Source of the DNA: Siphonodentalium dalli
Lineage: Eukaryota > Mollusca > Scaphopoda > Gadilida > Siphonodentaliidae
Direction: 5' to 3'
Assembly: GCA_032622095.1 (NCBI GenBank)
Contig: CP136061.1
Coordinates: forward strand, 56,791,301 to 56,855,300
DNA length: 64,000 bases
The notes under the pieces were generated by a model. It saw only the letters and a program-made list of their open reading frames with translations. It searched no databases and was not told where the DNA came from. Shown piece after piece: positions 12,222 through 23,899 of the stretch (positions within the stretch are counted from its first letter, which is position 1; every line of letters begins with the position of its first letter). The position numbers and the translations under genes are program-made.

Positions 12222-12475
12222 ATGTCATTAAAATCACTTTCCGAATTGGGAAATAAAAATTGGATACTATATGCATTTGACGTCGATTCGTCTGATGCAT
12301 TGGCGTTCTGTAATTACAAATTTTATATTACAAGTGAAGCAAGTTATTACCACATACATGTTATTTCGCCAACAATTGGGAGGGAAATTACTGTTTGGCA
12401 ATGTTTATTATTACAAAATGTAAACGAAGAGACAACTTTTTACTTTGAACGAACACTCAATTCACTGAGAGATCG
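12222..12475 (+). CDS. Candidate first coding exon of an unknown gene
   Basis: An ATG-initiated frame of 84 codons plus two bases begins MSLKSLSELGNKNWILYAFD and ends FERTLNSLRD before CG|GTAAGTAAG, a strong splice donor. Read without splicing, the frame stops one codon later inside the donor. Composition is protein-like (hydrophobic and acidic residues well mixed, few low-complexity runs). I recognise no domain. A TATA box precedes it. No partner exon was identified downstream on the plus strand before the dense repeats begin at 13024. It may equally be a chance ORF or a fragment of an unlisted mobile element. Sequence alone gives only weak support. Confidence 0.3.
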
Positions 12476-13023
12476 GTAAGTAAGGACACATAGTAAATAT
12501 TGTAGGTAAATTATTCCCGAGGACAATTGGCTCACGAAATGTTGACCCTTTTCGAATTATTACACTGTGACTCGGACGCTTACATCTTTATCGAGAAATA
12601 CAAGCAACGTGTAACTAAGGCGTTGTTAGACTTGTCCAATCAGAATTGAGGGAAATGAGAGAGAAAATGATAGGAGTATATATGATATAAAACATTCACT
12701 ATAAATACCGTCCCCAGATAAACATTTAATGAGATAATCCATCTTTAAAACAAATCTGTTCGAAATCCGGTTTTTGCGGAACCCGAGATGAGTTGTTGTA
12801 GCTCATTAGTCTAATTTGCTTGCTGATATCTATTGAAAACATGCAACAAAATGTTGAAATTACCAGTGAGACATCTTGGCGCCATTTTCGAGGTTCCGAA
12901 CCCTGAACTTGTCGTAAATTTCAAGTCGTTTCGGTTGGAACTATATACATACTGTCGTCGACGATTTCCTGGCGAAAATGACTGGCCTCAAATTATGCAT
13001 GTCTAAGTTAATTAACCCATTCT

Positions 13024-13292
13024 TATGGAATCCTATTAGGGCCACTTGCAAATGGCGCTTTCGGCGCGCGCCGAAAGCGACAAAAAGTGCGCCATTAGTA
13101 ACGCGCCGAAAGCGCCAAAATATGCGATATTAGCGCATGTTTCGGCGCGCCGAAAGCGACAAAATGTGCGCCATTACGGCGCACATTTTGTCGCTTGTGG
13201 CGCGCGCCGAAACATGCGCTAATGCGCAATTGTTGTCGCTTTCGGTGCGCACCGAAAGCGCCATTAGCAAGTGGCCCTAATAGGATTCCATA
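13024..13292. mobile_element. GC-rich palindromic element (foldback)
   Basis: The termini TATGGAATCCTATTAGGGCC and GGCCCTAATAGGATTCCATA are perfect inverted repeats. The interior consists of GGCGCGCGCCGAAAGCGACA and related blocks that also pair. The region is far richer in G+C than its surroundings. It encodes no protein; open frames here are by-products of the repeats. Confidence 0.85.
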
Positions 13293-13299
13293 CATTCTG

Positions 13300-16200
13300 T
13301 ATCAAAGCATCTTTGACGAGTACATATCCCATAGGAAATATGCAGATAATAAATTCATTGGTCGTTTGTTGAACTTATTATCTAAACAGTTCCCTAAATA
13401 AATCCAGTAAGTGGACTGGCGGGGTGTAAATGAATATCACTGTATGACTAGTTTTGTTACATGTATATCATTGCATGGTATCTATTTCAGGACCGTCCAT
13501 TGAAATTTGTCGACGATTAATCCTATAGGGGAGGGGATGTATTGAACTACTTCAAGTTTTAACGCCAGTTTATTATGAAATTAATACTAAGTAAACAAAA
13601 GATTACAGCCGCGGTGTCACTAAACAACCGCACACAATTTTGATGAGCGTTCATCCTATTCTAACAGATCTGAACACACCACAAGAACACTCTCACGCCA
13701 TCTCTCAGTTAAATATGCATATTACAGGCAGAGTTTCGGGCTAATTGTTGGGAACCAATTTGCTTTTTCAATTTAATTCTAGAGTTTAAAATGTTATGAT
13801 CTGTTATGTGTGAGTTGAGGGTTGCCATCGCGAAGAGATGTTGTTATGTGTAGAATTTGTTTTTCCATATATTTTACATATTTTCGGTGATTTAGTGTAA
13901 CATTGACATGCAATTAGTGTGACATTGGACATAACTCGTGCGCTGATTTCATAGGCATATAGATTATATGCATGTTGTTTTCGTGTCACGTGTGGTTTCT
14001 GAGACTTTTCGTCGGGGGGGGGGGGGGTTACAATCGAAGAACTTTAAATATATGTAATGTGTTGCTGTAACTGGAAGGTGCATAATACAAATTAAACATT
14101 CCAAGTTGCGCCCCGCGACAGTTGTATTCCCCGAGGTATTCCCCGTTCACACAATAGCAAATTTGCCTCATATTAACGGGTAATTTGATGAAAGTTGTGT
14201 GCTCGAATACCTACGATACAATGACTACAGTCAGTGCAGTATGCATGTTCTCTAACGATTACTGAATCAAGACATCAGCAAGTGAGTTTATAAATAAAAT
14301 TTTCCAGAATTCAACATTCAACTTTCTGTCAAGAATAAATCATGATATCACCCTTGCTATTTTACAGCCTTAAGAATCGAATAAAATCATTCAATGTATG
14401 CATTGGATAGCTAGCTACATGTCTCATAATATGATCCATTGATTCAGGATTGTTATTTTGAGTGACCTGTTACACATGTATTTGTATTATTAGTGAATAA
14501 AAATAAAGTATAAAGTGAGCTCTTCAACGATTAAATTTCATTTCTCGGACCAAACAAGTTCAAACTCTAGAATCTAAATAAAAAGCGAAATAGGTTTTAT
14601 GCAAATTAGCCTGGAACCAAGTCTGAGTGAAACCCAGACTATATTGAACTAACTACGCGTTCGATAGTCTGAACCATATCAACACTATTTGTTGTTGAGT
14701 CGTTTCCAGCCGAAGGCCGGGTAGGGTGGTCGGACTGCAGTGTGCAAGTCCCTTCACCCTTCCTTGGTTTTTTCCGATGAAAATCGAACATTTTGGCTGT
14801 CGTAGGTGCTGTGGTTGGAGGCAAGGCGGCGAAAACGTGGTGGAGGAGTCTTAGCGGCGGTTGTTTTGTTTCTTTCTATTTCTCTTTCTCTTTTTTTGGC
14901 GGTGGTTCAACACTATACCGATTACCGACGTTATAAATAGCTTTCCGCCAGCCACGCCCGCAATATGACGTATAACCACACACATTTCACATATATATTA
15001 TCAACATTGACAGCTATCTACTTTCAGCTTCGTTTTCGCGAATAACAAATTCGGTGCTAATTGTTGAAATTCTTGGAAATATTTAACTATATTCCACTTG
15101 TTAGGTAATATGGGTCAATTAAGGACTCTTTATATACGATGTTTACTGTTTAGTTAGTTTTCGCAATCTCTAAGTTTGTAACACCTGTGTCAAATTATCC
15201 ACGTGAAAGAGAAAATCTATTGCGCCATTATTAGCTATGCTGTGGGTTTACTGGAATCGAAGTCGCTGAAGTAATTCCGAAAATCTTTTTGATTGGCTTA
15301 ATCTTTTAAATGTGGAATGGTGATTGGCTGACACCGTCGTAATGCTTCTTGTGAGTAACGGGATTCCCCGCTATTTGTTTCAGACTGTTGACGCTAGTTC
15401 AATAGTATGGCTTTGACTCAGACTGTCTGAAATACTGAATACATTATAACCCGCTGATAACCGGGTACTCGTTGGATACTTGACAAATAAGTTCATCAAA
15501 TAGCTTTAAGTCAAATAAATGAATGAATGGGAATCCTGTTTCTGCACATCTTTAATCAAAATACCCTTCCAGATGGAATTAGCAAGCCTAATTTAAGCTA
15601 TTATAATATATACTTGTATAATTGAATGGGACAGTACATATGTTGACTCTTTAATTAAAGAAGGTAACATATAAAACTGAAACGAGACATTACACCAACA
15701 AATAAATCACTCAATAACACCGAACTTCAATAATCCGGTGGTGTGCTTATTTTCAACAACAAAAAAACTGATTCCCGCGTTTTCCGTCCAATCGAATGTG
15801 GATAACCACACATATTTAGATGGTGTAACACTAGTTCGTGGTGTGTTAGATCTGTGAGATTTTCTACATATCATTATGACTGCCAACCTTCCAAAATATG
15901 AGAGAGGTGGCGTCACGAAATGTGAAGAGGGCGCACGGAACATCCGTGTCATGTACACGTAAGAGAGATCACACACACACATATATATGAGTAAATACAT
16001 ATAAAATGAACGCCAGCGAAGCCAAATTCACAAACACGTGTGAACAAAATTATGTTTAATTTATTGCAAAAATAGTCCGGTTCAGATTGACCCCTCGTAA
16101 CTTTTTACCCATGGAACTATAATATTAAGTGATCAATGGCGCGAAAGATCATCCAATGACAATTCGATTACTGCTAAAGTGAAACGAATCAAGTTAAGAT

Positions 16201-16460
16201 ATTCACGACATGTTCCAGTGAATGGTAGGCACGTGCATAACATATATACCACAGCGGTTCTACACCATAATATGTGTCCCGTTCCGCTACCTCAATGCGT
16301 TCCAGATATCTCTACAATTGTCGATAATGTGAGAGGCCGGTTTAAGGGCCATTTACATATTGGTGGTCCAATTGAAGGAATTGTCCGCCGTCGCACAAAA
16401 ATCGTTAAAGATGGGCTATCTCTTCCGGACCACAATTACAACAAAAACATTATAAAACAC
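13300..16460. other. No supported gene; AT-rich non-coding DNA
   Basis: Only short open frames without family similarity. A G-run of 13 (about 14015-14028), a T/C-rich stretch near 14870-14900 and single ends of the AAAGATGG element (16395) are the only features seen. Confidence 0.5.
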
Positions 16461-16465
16461 TCGAT

Positions 16466-16680
16466 TTAACCCTTTCAGTGCCAAGTCCGATTTTTGTATC
16501 AACCCACATTTCCTTGATCATTTTTCCAATTTATTGATTATAATAATGTGATACATTGATGGAAAGAGCTCTAAGAGCTCTTTCCATCAATATATCACAT
16601 TATTATAATCAATAAATTTGAAAAATGATCAAGGAAATGTGGGTTGATACAAAAATCGGACTTGGCACTGAAAGGGTTAA
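16466..16680. mobile_element. Perfect-palindrome MITE with piggyBac-like ends
   Basis: The two 105-bp halves are nearly exact reverse complements across a central GAGCTCTAAGAGCTC. The ends are TTAACCCTTTCAGTGCCAAG and CTTGGCACTGAAAGGGTTAA. It is 215 bp including both TTAA. The halves differ at only a few sites, so the copy is young or kept identical by conversion. Confidence 0.9.
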
Positions 16681-17985
16681 AGACAACAACTACCTTTTTC
16701 TGTGAATAAAACACAACCAAACTGAATATTGTGTTTAGTATTTGTCTGTATAAAGGCATAATAATTATAAAGTGGTTTATTCTTGCAAAATATCTGCACA
16801 AAATATCGAAGGAAATTTGTGATTTGGTTTTCCGATTCTTTTATCAGCACAAAAGTCTAAACGCACATGGACGACATCGTCAATAAATTCACCATCTGGG
16901 GACCTCATTCTGCAAATGGTGGTAACTGACAGCGCCTGACGTTGAAAGTTATAAGTTCTTCTTATAAACATTCCTAATAAATGTATTAAAGCAGTCGTAA
17001 CATGTACTATACTCAGAAGAGGAGTCCGCGTCTCTATGTTTTCCCGCAATACTTTATAAATGAGACAGCACACATAATTCAGGAAGAAGAAAGGACACAA
17101 CATACCCCAGTCGACATAAATTTCGACTCAGTATATCATATAAATTCATCTGAGTCGAACAGGACTGGCCGGAAAGCTATTTCCAGACTTGGGGGTATAC
17201 CAGGAAATTCCTTGTTTTGATTGGAAGCGGTACCAGAAACCGCTAACCCCGATTGGCTAACCGATAACAGCTGCGCGTGTCCCGTAAAAATAGCTCAGGT
17301 GTCATCTGTATACGGCGAACGCAATAGTCATTTAACTCGGTCATGTGGCACTGATTTAAAGTTAGTTTTAATAGTCGTATTGATTTTGACCAGCTGCTTT
17401 ATTAAAGAAAAAAACTTTTGACAAATGGCATGATTCTGATCGGCGGCGAAATAACCGATCCCGATATTCAGTGTTCTGTACTAGTAAATCTCTGCCTCTC
17501 GTAACATTCCAATACAACCGCATAAATTATTCCTTATTTGGAATGTCTGTGACATCAGTATGACGTCACGATATTGGGGGAAGCCCAGTGTTCTGGAAAT
17601 GGGTTTTTACATGAATTCGTGTCGACGTAATATTATAATTATTACGGAGATGTTTACGTCGACTGAACATACCCCCGAATGCAATCCGCATAAACCTCGG
17701 ATAGGTAATTAAAAGAAACGATTGGTAAAGTACGGAGCGAATTGTGATTCACCAAGTACAGTTTGGCTGAACATCTTAACTTCGTTTACAAGGGTATATT
17801 ATGATACCCGCTCTTCCCAATTACATATCTATTTTGAGCCACACTCGTTCCAAATAAAATTTCGCTTAAAACAAACAAATTTGAAAACTAAACTTTCATC
17901 GTAGTCTGGTTTTGTTTATACACAATGACGCAACGATGTTTCGACCAATATACAACCCTGTTACAAATGTATGTAAAACAATATG

Positions 17986-18315
17986 TTAAAGGGGGACTGA
18001 ACCCTAAATCCGACCAGTTATGGGACCATCTCTATTTATGTTCAACAGAAAATATCCAACAATTGAATGAATTTCAGCCATTGATAAGTGCAAAATACAT
18101 TCATGCGCTCTCTGAACGATGCAAATAACATGGTAATTATAATGAAAATGAATTATGAAGTTTATTCAAAATGTTGTTTGCACCGTTCATAGAGCACATG
18201 AGTATATTTTGCACTAATCTATGGCTCAAATTCATTCATTTGTTGCATATATTCTGTTGAGTATAAAATGAGATGTTCACACAATAGCGGGATTTAGTGT
18301 ACAACTCACCTTTAA
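17986..18315. mobile_element. TTAA-flanked palindromic MITE, family B, copy 2
   Basis: It starts TTAAAGGGGGACTGAACC and ends ACAACTCACCTTTAA. It shares CTAAATCCGACCA, ATGGTAATTATAATGAAAAT and GGCTCAAATTCATTCATTTG with the copy at 886, in the same order. It is 330 bp long, non-coding and diverged from copy 1. Confidence 0.7.
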
Positions 18316-18675
18316 ACGATATCATGGGGAAATTACTACGGCTACGGGCGCTAGAGGTAGTGTGAAAATCATTTACACATGGGCTGCGGACAAGTGTGAA
18401 ATCTCAATATAAATAGACAATACACATGATTGTTACACCTGTACATAAATACATATATACAGCCATAGCTGATGATGTTGGTAATAAAATCATTAACATA
18501 AGCTATGACGAAATTTATAGCGACCATAACATAAATGTACAACACTGCACGTTATCCGTCGAATCTGTTGCCCGTGATGCTTGTAACTTGTAACATGTTT
18601 TGCTATTGTTTTTTTTATAGATATTCGTTCGGCGGCAAAAGTAATTCGGTGCTCCAAAGGCGAGTATAGATTTTG

Positions 18676-18910
18676 TTAATAGGTGGCTCAGTTGGTAAAA
18701 TGCATGGATTAGTTGGCCAGCATAAGTCGCCCAGCGATGGCGAAGTTGGTTCGAAGCCCGATAAGTGCAGATTTGTGATCCACGCATAGGGAATGTGATC
18801 TGATTTGTGCACCTGGTCAAATGTGTCAGTCGCATTCCAGATGATCGAACGCGAATGTGTTGTTGCAATATCCAAGTGAGCCAGGTGACTTGGTAATAGC
18901 ATGACACGTC
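18676..18910 (+). mobile_element. tRNA-derived SINE
   Basis: The head GGTGGCTCAGTTGGTAAAAT matches an RNA polymerase III A box (TGGCTCAGTTGG). It is followed 50-60 bp later by GGTTCGAAGCC, a near-consensus B box. The spacing fits a tRNA-like promoter, but the arms do not pair as a full cloverleaf and an unrelated 3' part follows, so this is a SINE, not a tRNA gene. The 3' boundary is a guess. Confidence 0.65.
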
Positions 18911-19104
18911 ACAAGTTACACGTATACAACGCGTAATCGAACCAATGTTGACATTGAAACATCAGTCATATTCACTAGGTGATTTAATACTATTGGTGGT
19001 TTATATCGGTGAAACTCACCATCCAGGGTATCTGTGATCACTGTTCACGGTGAGAAAGAGGCGCTAAACTTATTTGTCCAATTCGATTTAACGATATTTC
19101 TAAT

Positions 19105-19310
19105 CACTCGTGGCCATATTGGATCCATTCAGTCCCGTTCCGTTGTTTTAGTGCTACAGTTCAAAGTTCTGGAGTAGCATTTCCATATATGGAGCTTTTG
19201 AATATTCATGACTTCGATATATGGAAATGCTACTCCAGAACTTTGACATTCACTGTAGCATTAAACCACGGAACGGGGCTGGATGTATCCAATATGGCCG
19301 CGACTCAGTG
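19105..19310. repeat. Long hairpin, arms of about 95 bp
   Basis: GGCCATATTGGATCCATTCA at the left faces CTGGATGTATCCAATATGGCC at the right (one base shown beyond pairing). The inner arms TTCTGGAGTAGCATTTCCAT and ATGGAAATGCTACTCCAGAA pair perfectly. It directly adjoins the inverted-repeat element beginning near 19312. Confidence 0.85.
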
Positions 19311-19311
19311 T

Positions 19312-20945
19312 GAAGGCGTATAGCGGCGATCCCACGTGATATTATCACGGCCAACGAGGACCACAGATACGCACCGTGTATAAACCGTACAAACAACTGA
19401 TCGGAAGTTAATGTCGCCGAGGCGAGACAATTCCATTTTTAGATAAAAAATATTGCAGAATAACAAGAATAACAACATAAAACAAGTTTTCTGACTGAAT
19501 GGACGGATTGCCAACAACTATAAACGTAAATATATATTGTGCACACACAGGCGTGCTCCATTTGAGCGAACGACTCTTTTTTTTATAGATAAAAACGGTC
19601 TTCGTTCACTTCGCAAAAATATTTTTCTCGTAAAATTTCCCTCTTCAATTAAATGTCATGTTAACACATACACATCATCGGTTGGAAATCCCACTATATT
19701 GCAACGGAAAGGCCGTTTGTTTGCAGCATAAATTTACATTACCTTGGCTCAGGTGTGTTCACAATCTGAAAAGAGAGACAATTTATTTTGACACCCCACT
19801 CGTCAGTCACTGTATATATGTCTGGTTGCGTAAGTTGCTGATCACTAGATGTCGAAAATATGTACGTCAAGTTGTGATGATGGGATTTGTGTACACAGAC
19901 GAAAATATTAACTAGGATTCCATATACACGTTCCACCTCCCACTTCTTCAAATATTACCGTTACTTCGTCAAAAACACTTCATCAAATATTTCCGTTATT
20001 TCGTCAAAAACACTTCTTCAAATATCTCCGTTATTTCGTCAAAAACACTTCTTCAAATATCTCCATAAATAGATAGTCATGCACACATGGACTTGATAAT
20101 ATGGGAGCGCTATCTGTCACCCCCCCCCAATTTCTTGGGTCTAAAAGCTTCAGATTCCACACTTGACACTATATTATCATGCATTCCCGACTGAAATTTA
20201 GCCCACATTTGGAAATGTTCAATATGAAACTACTAGATCGATTTACCAATGGGGAGAGGGGGGGGGTAAATAATTTTCTCCAATCACTTGCCAGTGAGTC
20301 CCAGTCGGAAAATTCCAACCCAAGAGCAGGCAGCTGTGAGCAAACTACAGCTACACACATTACTTGGAGATCCAAACAATGCATGCAGCTAATATCTACC
20401 CACAACTACCAACTACTGTGGTGCAACTCGAAGCTCACACTAATCTTGTTGGTCTTTTCGGGACTGGCCATCCGGAATGGTGATGCCCAAGGAGGCACTC
20501 CCAGTCACGACCCCTTAGCAACATCACTGCACATATAACGTAAATAATGTCAATATAAGTTGCAAACATAACGGCTTTTCCGTTGCAATATAGTGGGATG
20601 TCTGACAGATGCTGTATATGTGTTAAAATTACCTTTGAAGAGAGCATTTTTTTGCGAGAAAATGATTTTCTGAAGTGATCAAAGGCCGTCTTTTCTACAA
20701 AGAGTCGTTCGCTGAAATGGAGCCTCGTTGCGATCAGCAAATGTGCAGGTACAATATATACTTACGTTTATAGTTGTTGGTAATCCGTCTATTCAGTCAT
20801 AAAACTTGTTTTATGTTGTTATTCTTGTTATTCTGCAATCTTTTGATCTAAAAATAGTATTGTCTCGCCTCGTCGACAGCATCTTCCGATCAGTTGTTTG
20901 TACGGTTATACACTGTGATACGGTGACCGCTTTACCTCTATGACA
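19312..20945. mobile_element. Diverged long inverted-repeat element
   Basis: The left arm (19312-19735) and right arm (20542-20945) are inverted and about 75-80% similar by eye. Matched blocks: CGTACAAACAACTGATCGGA / TCCGATCAGTTGTTTGTACG, AACAACATAAAACAAGTTTT and TTGCAACGGAAAGGCCGTTT. The outer ends are blurred, so boundaries are approximate. The interior encodes nothing I recognise. Confidence 0.7.
19938..20066. repeat. 35-bp tandem repeat, about 3.6 copies
   Basis: The unit contains CTTCTTCAAATATCTCCGTT followed by ATTTCGTCAAAAACA. It lies inside the long inverted-repeat element. Confidence 0.85.
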
Positions 20946-21301
20946 TAAACCCGCTGTTTTATAAAACTGGGCTGGTCAATATGAATGCAAATGCTTAGCA
21001 ACAACTATGCATCTTCTATCTTTCGTGCTACACACTTATGTATCTGGTGTTCAAATGAAGAGGAAAGAATCGCTACTGTTGGAAACAAGATGATAACAAA
21101 AAAACAATAAATCATTGGTATAAACAGATGCAACGCGATATGAATTTAAATTTCTTTGGATATTGCTCTATCACTTTATGTTTTATCACCTTTATTGGCA
21201 CGTGCACATTCGCGCGCCTGAGCAACTAGTCATGTTCACATGGCATTTTTGAGGATCCCGCATGACGGCAGATTCGTGATGAAGCATTAAATATCATGTG
21301 C

Positions 21302-21602
21302 CGGTGCATTCTCTTATATATAAGCGAGTCTCCCAAAGGATCCTCGCATATATAAGAGAATGCGCCGACTTACAATGTCACTGTGAATATTGTTAGGTCA
21401 ATGTATTCTCGTAAATATGCGAGGCTCCCTATGGTAAACTCATATATATAAGAGAATGCATTGGTACCGGGTCTACAATTTTGTAATAAAGGGTTACAAC
21501 ATGACTTCAGTCATAAATTCATTTGCATTAGGCCAATGTATTCTCTTATATATATGCTATGCGCTCTATGGGAGACTCGCATATATAAGAGAATGCATTG
21601 AC
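21302..21602. repeat. Cluster of three CATTCTCTTATATA hairpins
   Basis: Hairpins at about 21302-21367, 21397-21464 and 21532-21602 share the TGCATTCTCTTATATA / TATATAAGAGAATGCA arms of the 69-bp hairpin family but have different loops and point changes. The last is followed by ACACAGGGTTTTCACAG, repeated in worn form at 50803. Confidence 0.85.
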
Positions 21603-21649
21603 ACAGGGTTTTCACAGAATTTCAGGAAGCTCCAGTCATGGAAGGTTTA

Positions 21650-23390
21650 GCTTTGCAATGTGGTGCATGCAAGTTAGAACAAATGAATCTGTGAGAAGGT
21701 CTGACGATCACCTGCACCATCTGACCGCTGGTATACATGGCAGCGACTAATGTTTGAAGATAGAAATTATCAATCTAAAATTATCGGTTTTCGTTGATTC
21801 GTTCGAATTCGCCATAAACTTCCCAAAAAAAATGATGTTTTGAGAAAAATAACGGCATTCTTCACAAAAGCGAGTTTTAACTGCATGGACCTACTTAATA
21901 ATTGCAATTAAACAGAACACGTTGACCAGCCGCGAGAATGTACAGCTTGAAGTGTGATGATAGCATGATAATAACTATGTACACAAACTTTGATACAACC
22001 TGATAAATGGTAGGTACATTTATAAATTTTACAAACAAAATATAGTATCGCCGTTATCCAAGTACAGTGACATATCAACTGTATTTTATGTAAGACGACA
22101 TGGCAATTACCGTTCATATACATGCATGCACGTTAATAAATTAGGTACAATAAGCATTACATCTTTGGGGTAAGAATTTGGCGCGAAATTATGTTCGGAA
22201 TAACTTCTATAAACTTTGTTTGTCTTTTCCTCTGATCGACTCTGTATGGTAAGTGCTTAATATGCACGGACAATATGTTACATGACCACTCTGTTCTCAA
22301 GCTTTAGATTTTGTATAATTTGATTACCATAATGTTAGCTTCACAAAGCGCTGACATAAACGCCTCGTTCCAAACTTCTGTTTATTTTGGAGTCTTATCT
22401 ACCCTAACAGAATAACACAATGTACAGTTGTGAAATTATTGTTCAATTGTGTGTCGATGCAAGCATGGCTTATTGACTATCCCCACGATACGACATTATA
22501 CCGGAACCTGTTTGTGAATTGAATGATTTTCACAAACGAACAAGACGTAGGCGTATATGAACCTAGATATAATTTATTAGGCCTTGTGTTTGAGCCTCCT
22601 CCATCGGTGCTGGTGGCACGTCATCCAGGTGCTCAAAACATTCACCAATCAATCAATCAATCAACTGATATCCGCATGCTTATAACATGATTGTTAAGAG
22701 CTAGGGAGGTCGATTGACGTTATATGAACCATTTGTCCGGGAACTAAACAGGCATATAATTAAGCCATACCATTTAAATGGCGAATGGGCTAGGTAAATT
22801 ATCAATGTTTGCAATACATTTATTTTTGTGAATATTTTTCTGGAGTGACAAATTTTTATTTATTTTTCAAAAGTAGGTCTAATAAATAAAAAAAATAACA
22901 GTAAAATGGAACAAGTTCCAAGTCGACTCGCCATATATATAGTTATTAATTCAAATATTGCAACAAATTCCATATGGAAACATTTGTGAGATTTGCATGG
23001 AAATCCACATTCAAAACTGGCCATTTCACCTTCTCCCAAATTCCCATATAATCAATGCATGCTTTGGAAATATAATGGATGTAGAGTCGCAAATGCGCGC
23101 AGATAGCGGCAAAGGCAAGTGAGAAGTGCCAAAGTTTGGGGTATGTTATTGCATTGGACATACAAAATATACCACATGTAATTAACCGTGCATAGAATAT
23201 ATCAAATAGACATAAGCCAAATATTAGCCAATATATTAGAATAACGCGATTTAAACACAACACACACATACTCGGTAAATGTCAACCTTTCGTCCCGGTC
23301 AATCGCGAATCAAGCGTCACCAAATTCATATCATAAACATAATTTGTTTTATACATGACCTATTAAATCAAGATACATAATTCAATAACA
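21650..23390. other. No supported gene
   Basis: AT-rich sequence with a short CAATCAATCAATCAATCAA run near 22645. No exon, promoter or element boundary is evident. Confidence 0.45.
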
Positions 23391-23399
23391 TCGCATATA

Positions 23400-23890
23400 G
23401 CATATGATGGTCCATATGTTGTGGCTTAGCGAAATCGCCATATATACTCATCTGAAGAAAAAAATTGTATATAACATACAATGGCCCATGTTGTGGGCTA
23501 TATATCGGATTCAACATATGCATTCATATGATAATGCATCTAATTCCAAATGGTCCATATATGTTGTGGCCATTTGTAATAAAAATATTATACTTGATAA
23601 TGTTTATAACATGCAATGGTCCATATTCTGTCGGAATAATCATACATTCGATAATGTATAGAAAATACACTGACCAGGAGGTTGTGGCTGTCATATTCCA
23701 CACCTGATTGTAAATAACAATAAATGGTCCAACATGTGATGTCATACGAAATCAACATATCTCTTGATAATATGTAGAACATATAACGGCCCCTATTTTG
23801 CGGCCTACCCGAATCAGCATATACAATTGGTAATGTAGATAACAACAAATGTTCCATATATTGTGACCTACCAGATTCAACAATATATAC
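23400..23890. repeat. Degenerate minisatellite, period about 55-75 bp
   Basis: The landmark AATGGTCCATAT...TTGTGG recurs at roughly 23406, 23481, 23551, 23617, 23672, 23723, 23786 and 23848, usually preceded by TTGATAATG and ATAACATA. Units vary in length and sequence. Fainter units (CACTTGATAATGCAT) recur near 24480. Confidence 0.65.
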
Positions 23891-23899
23891 ACATATTTA

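Noticed and set aside
13095-13401. Open frames on both strands with FGAPKHAL-like repeats
   Set aside because: They are translations of the GC-rich palindrome, which reads similarly on both strands.
16777-17103. 108-codon minus-strand open frame
   Set aside because: No family similarity, no paired splice sites and no neighbouring exon in the same orientation.
18676-18790. Intact tRNA gene
   Set aside because: A and B boxes are present but the acceptor and anticodon stems do not pair, and an unrelated 3' body follows.
18515-18907. 130-codon and 95-codon minus-strand open frames
   Set aside because: They run antisense across a tRNA-derived SINE, so they are not coding.
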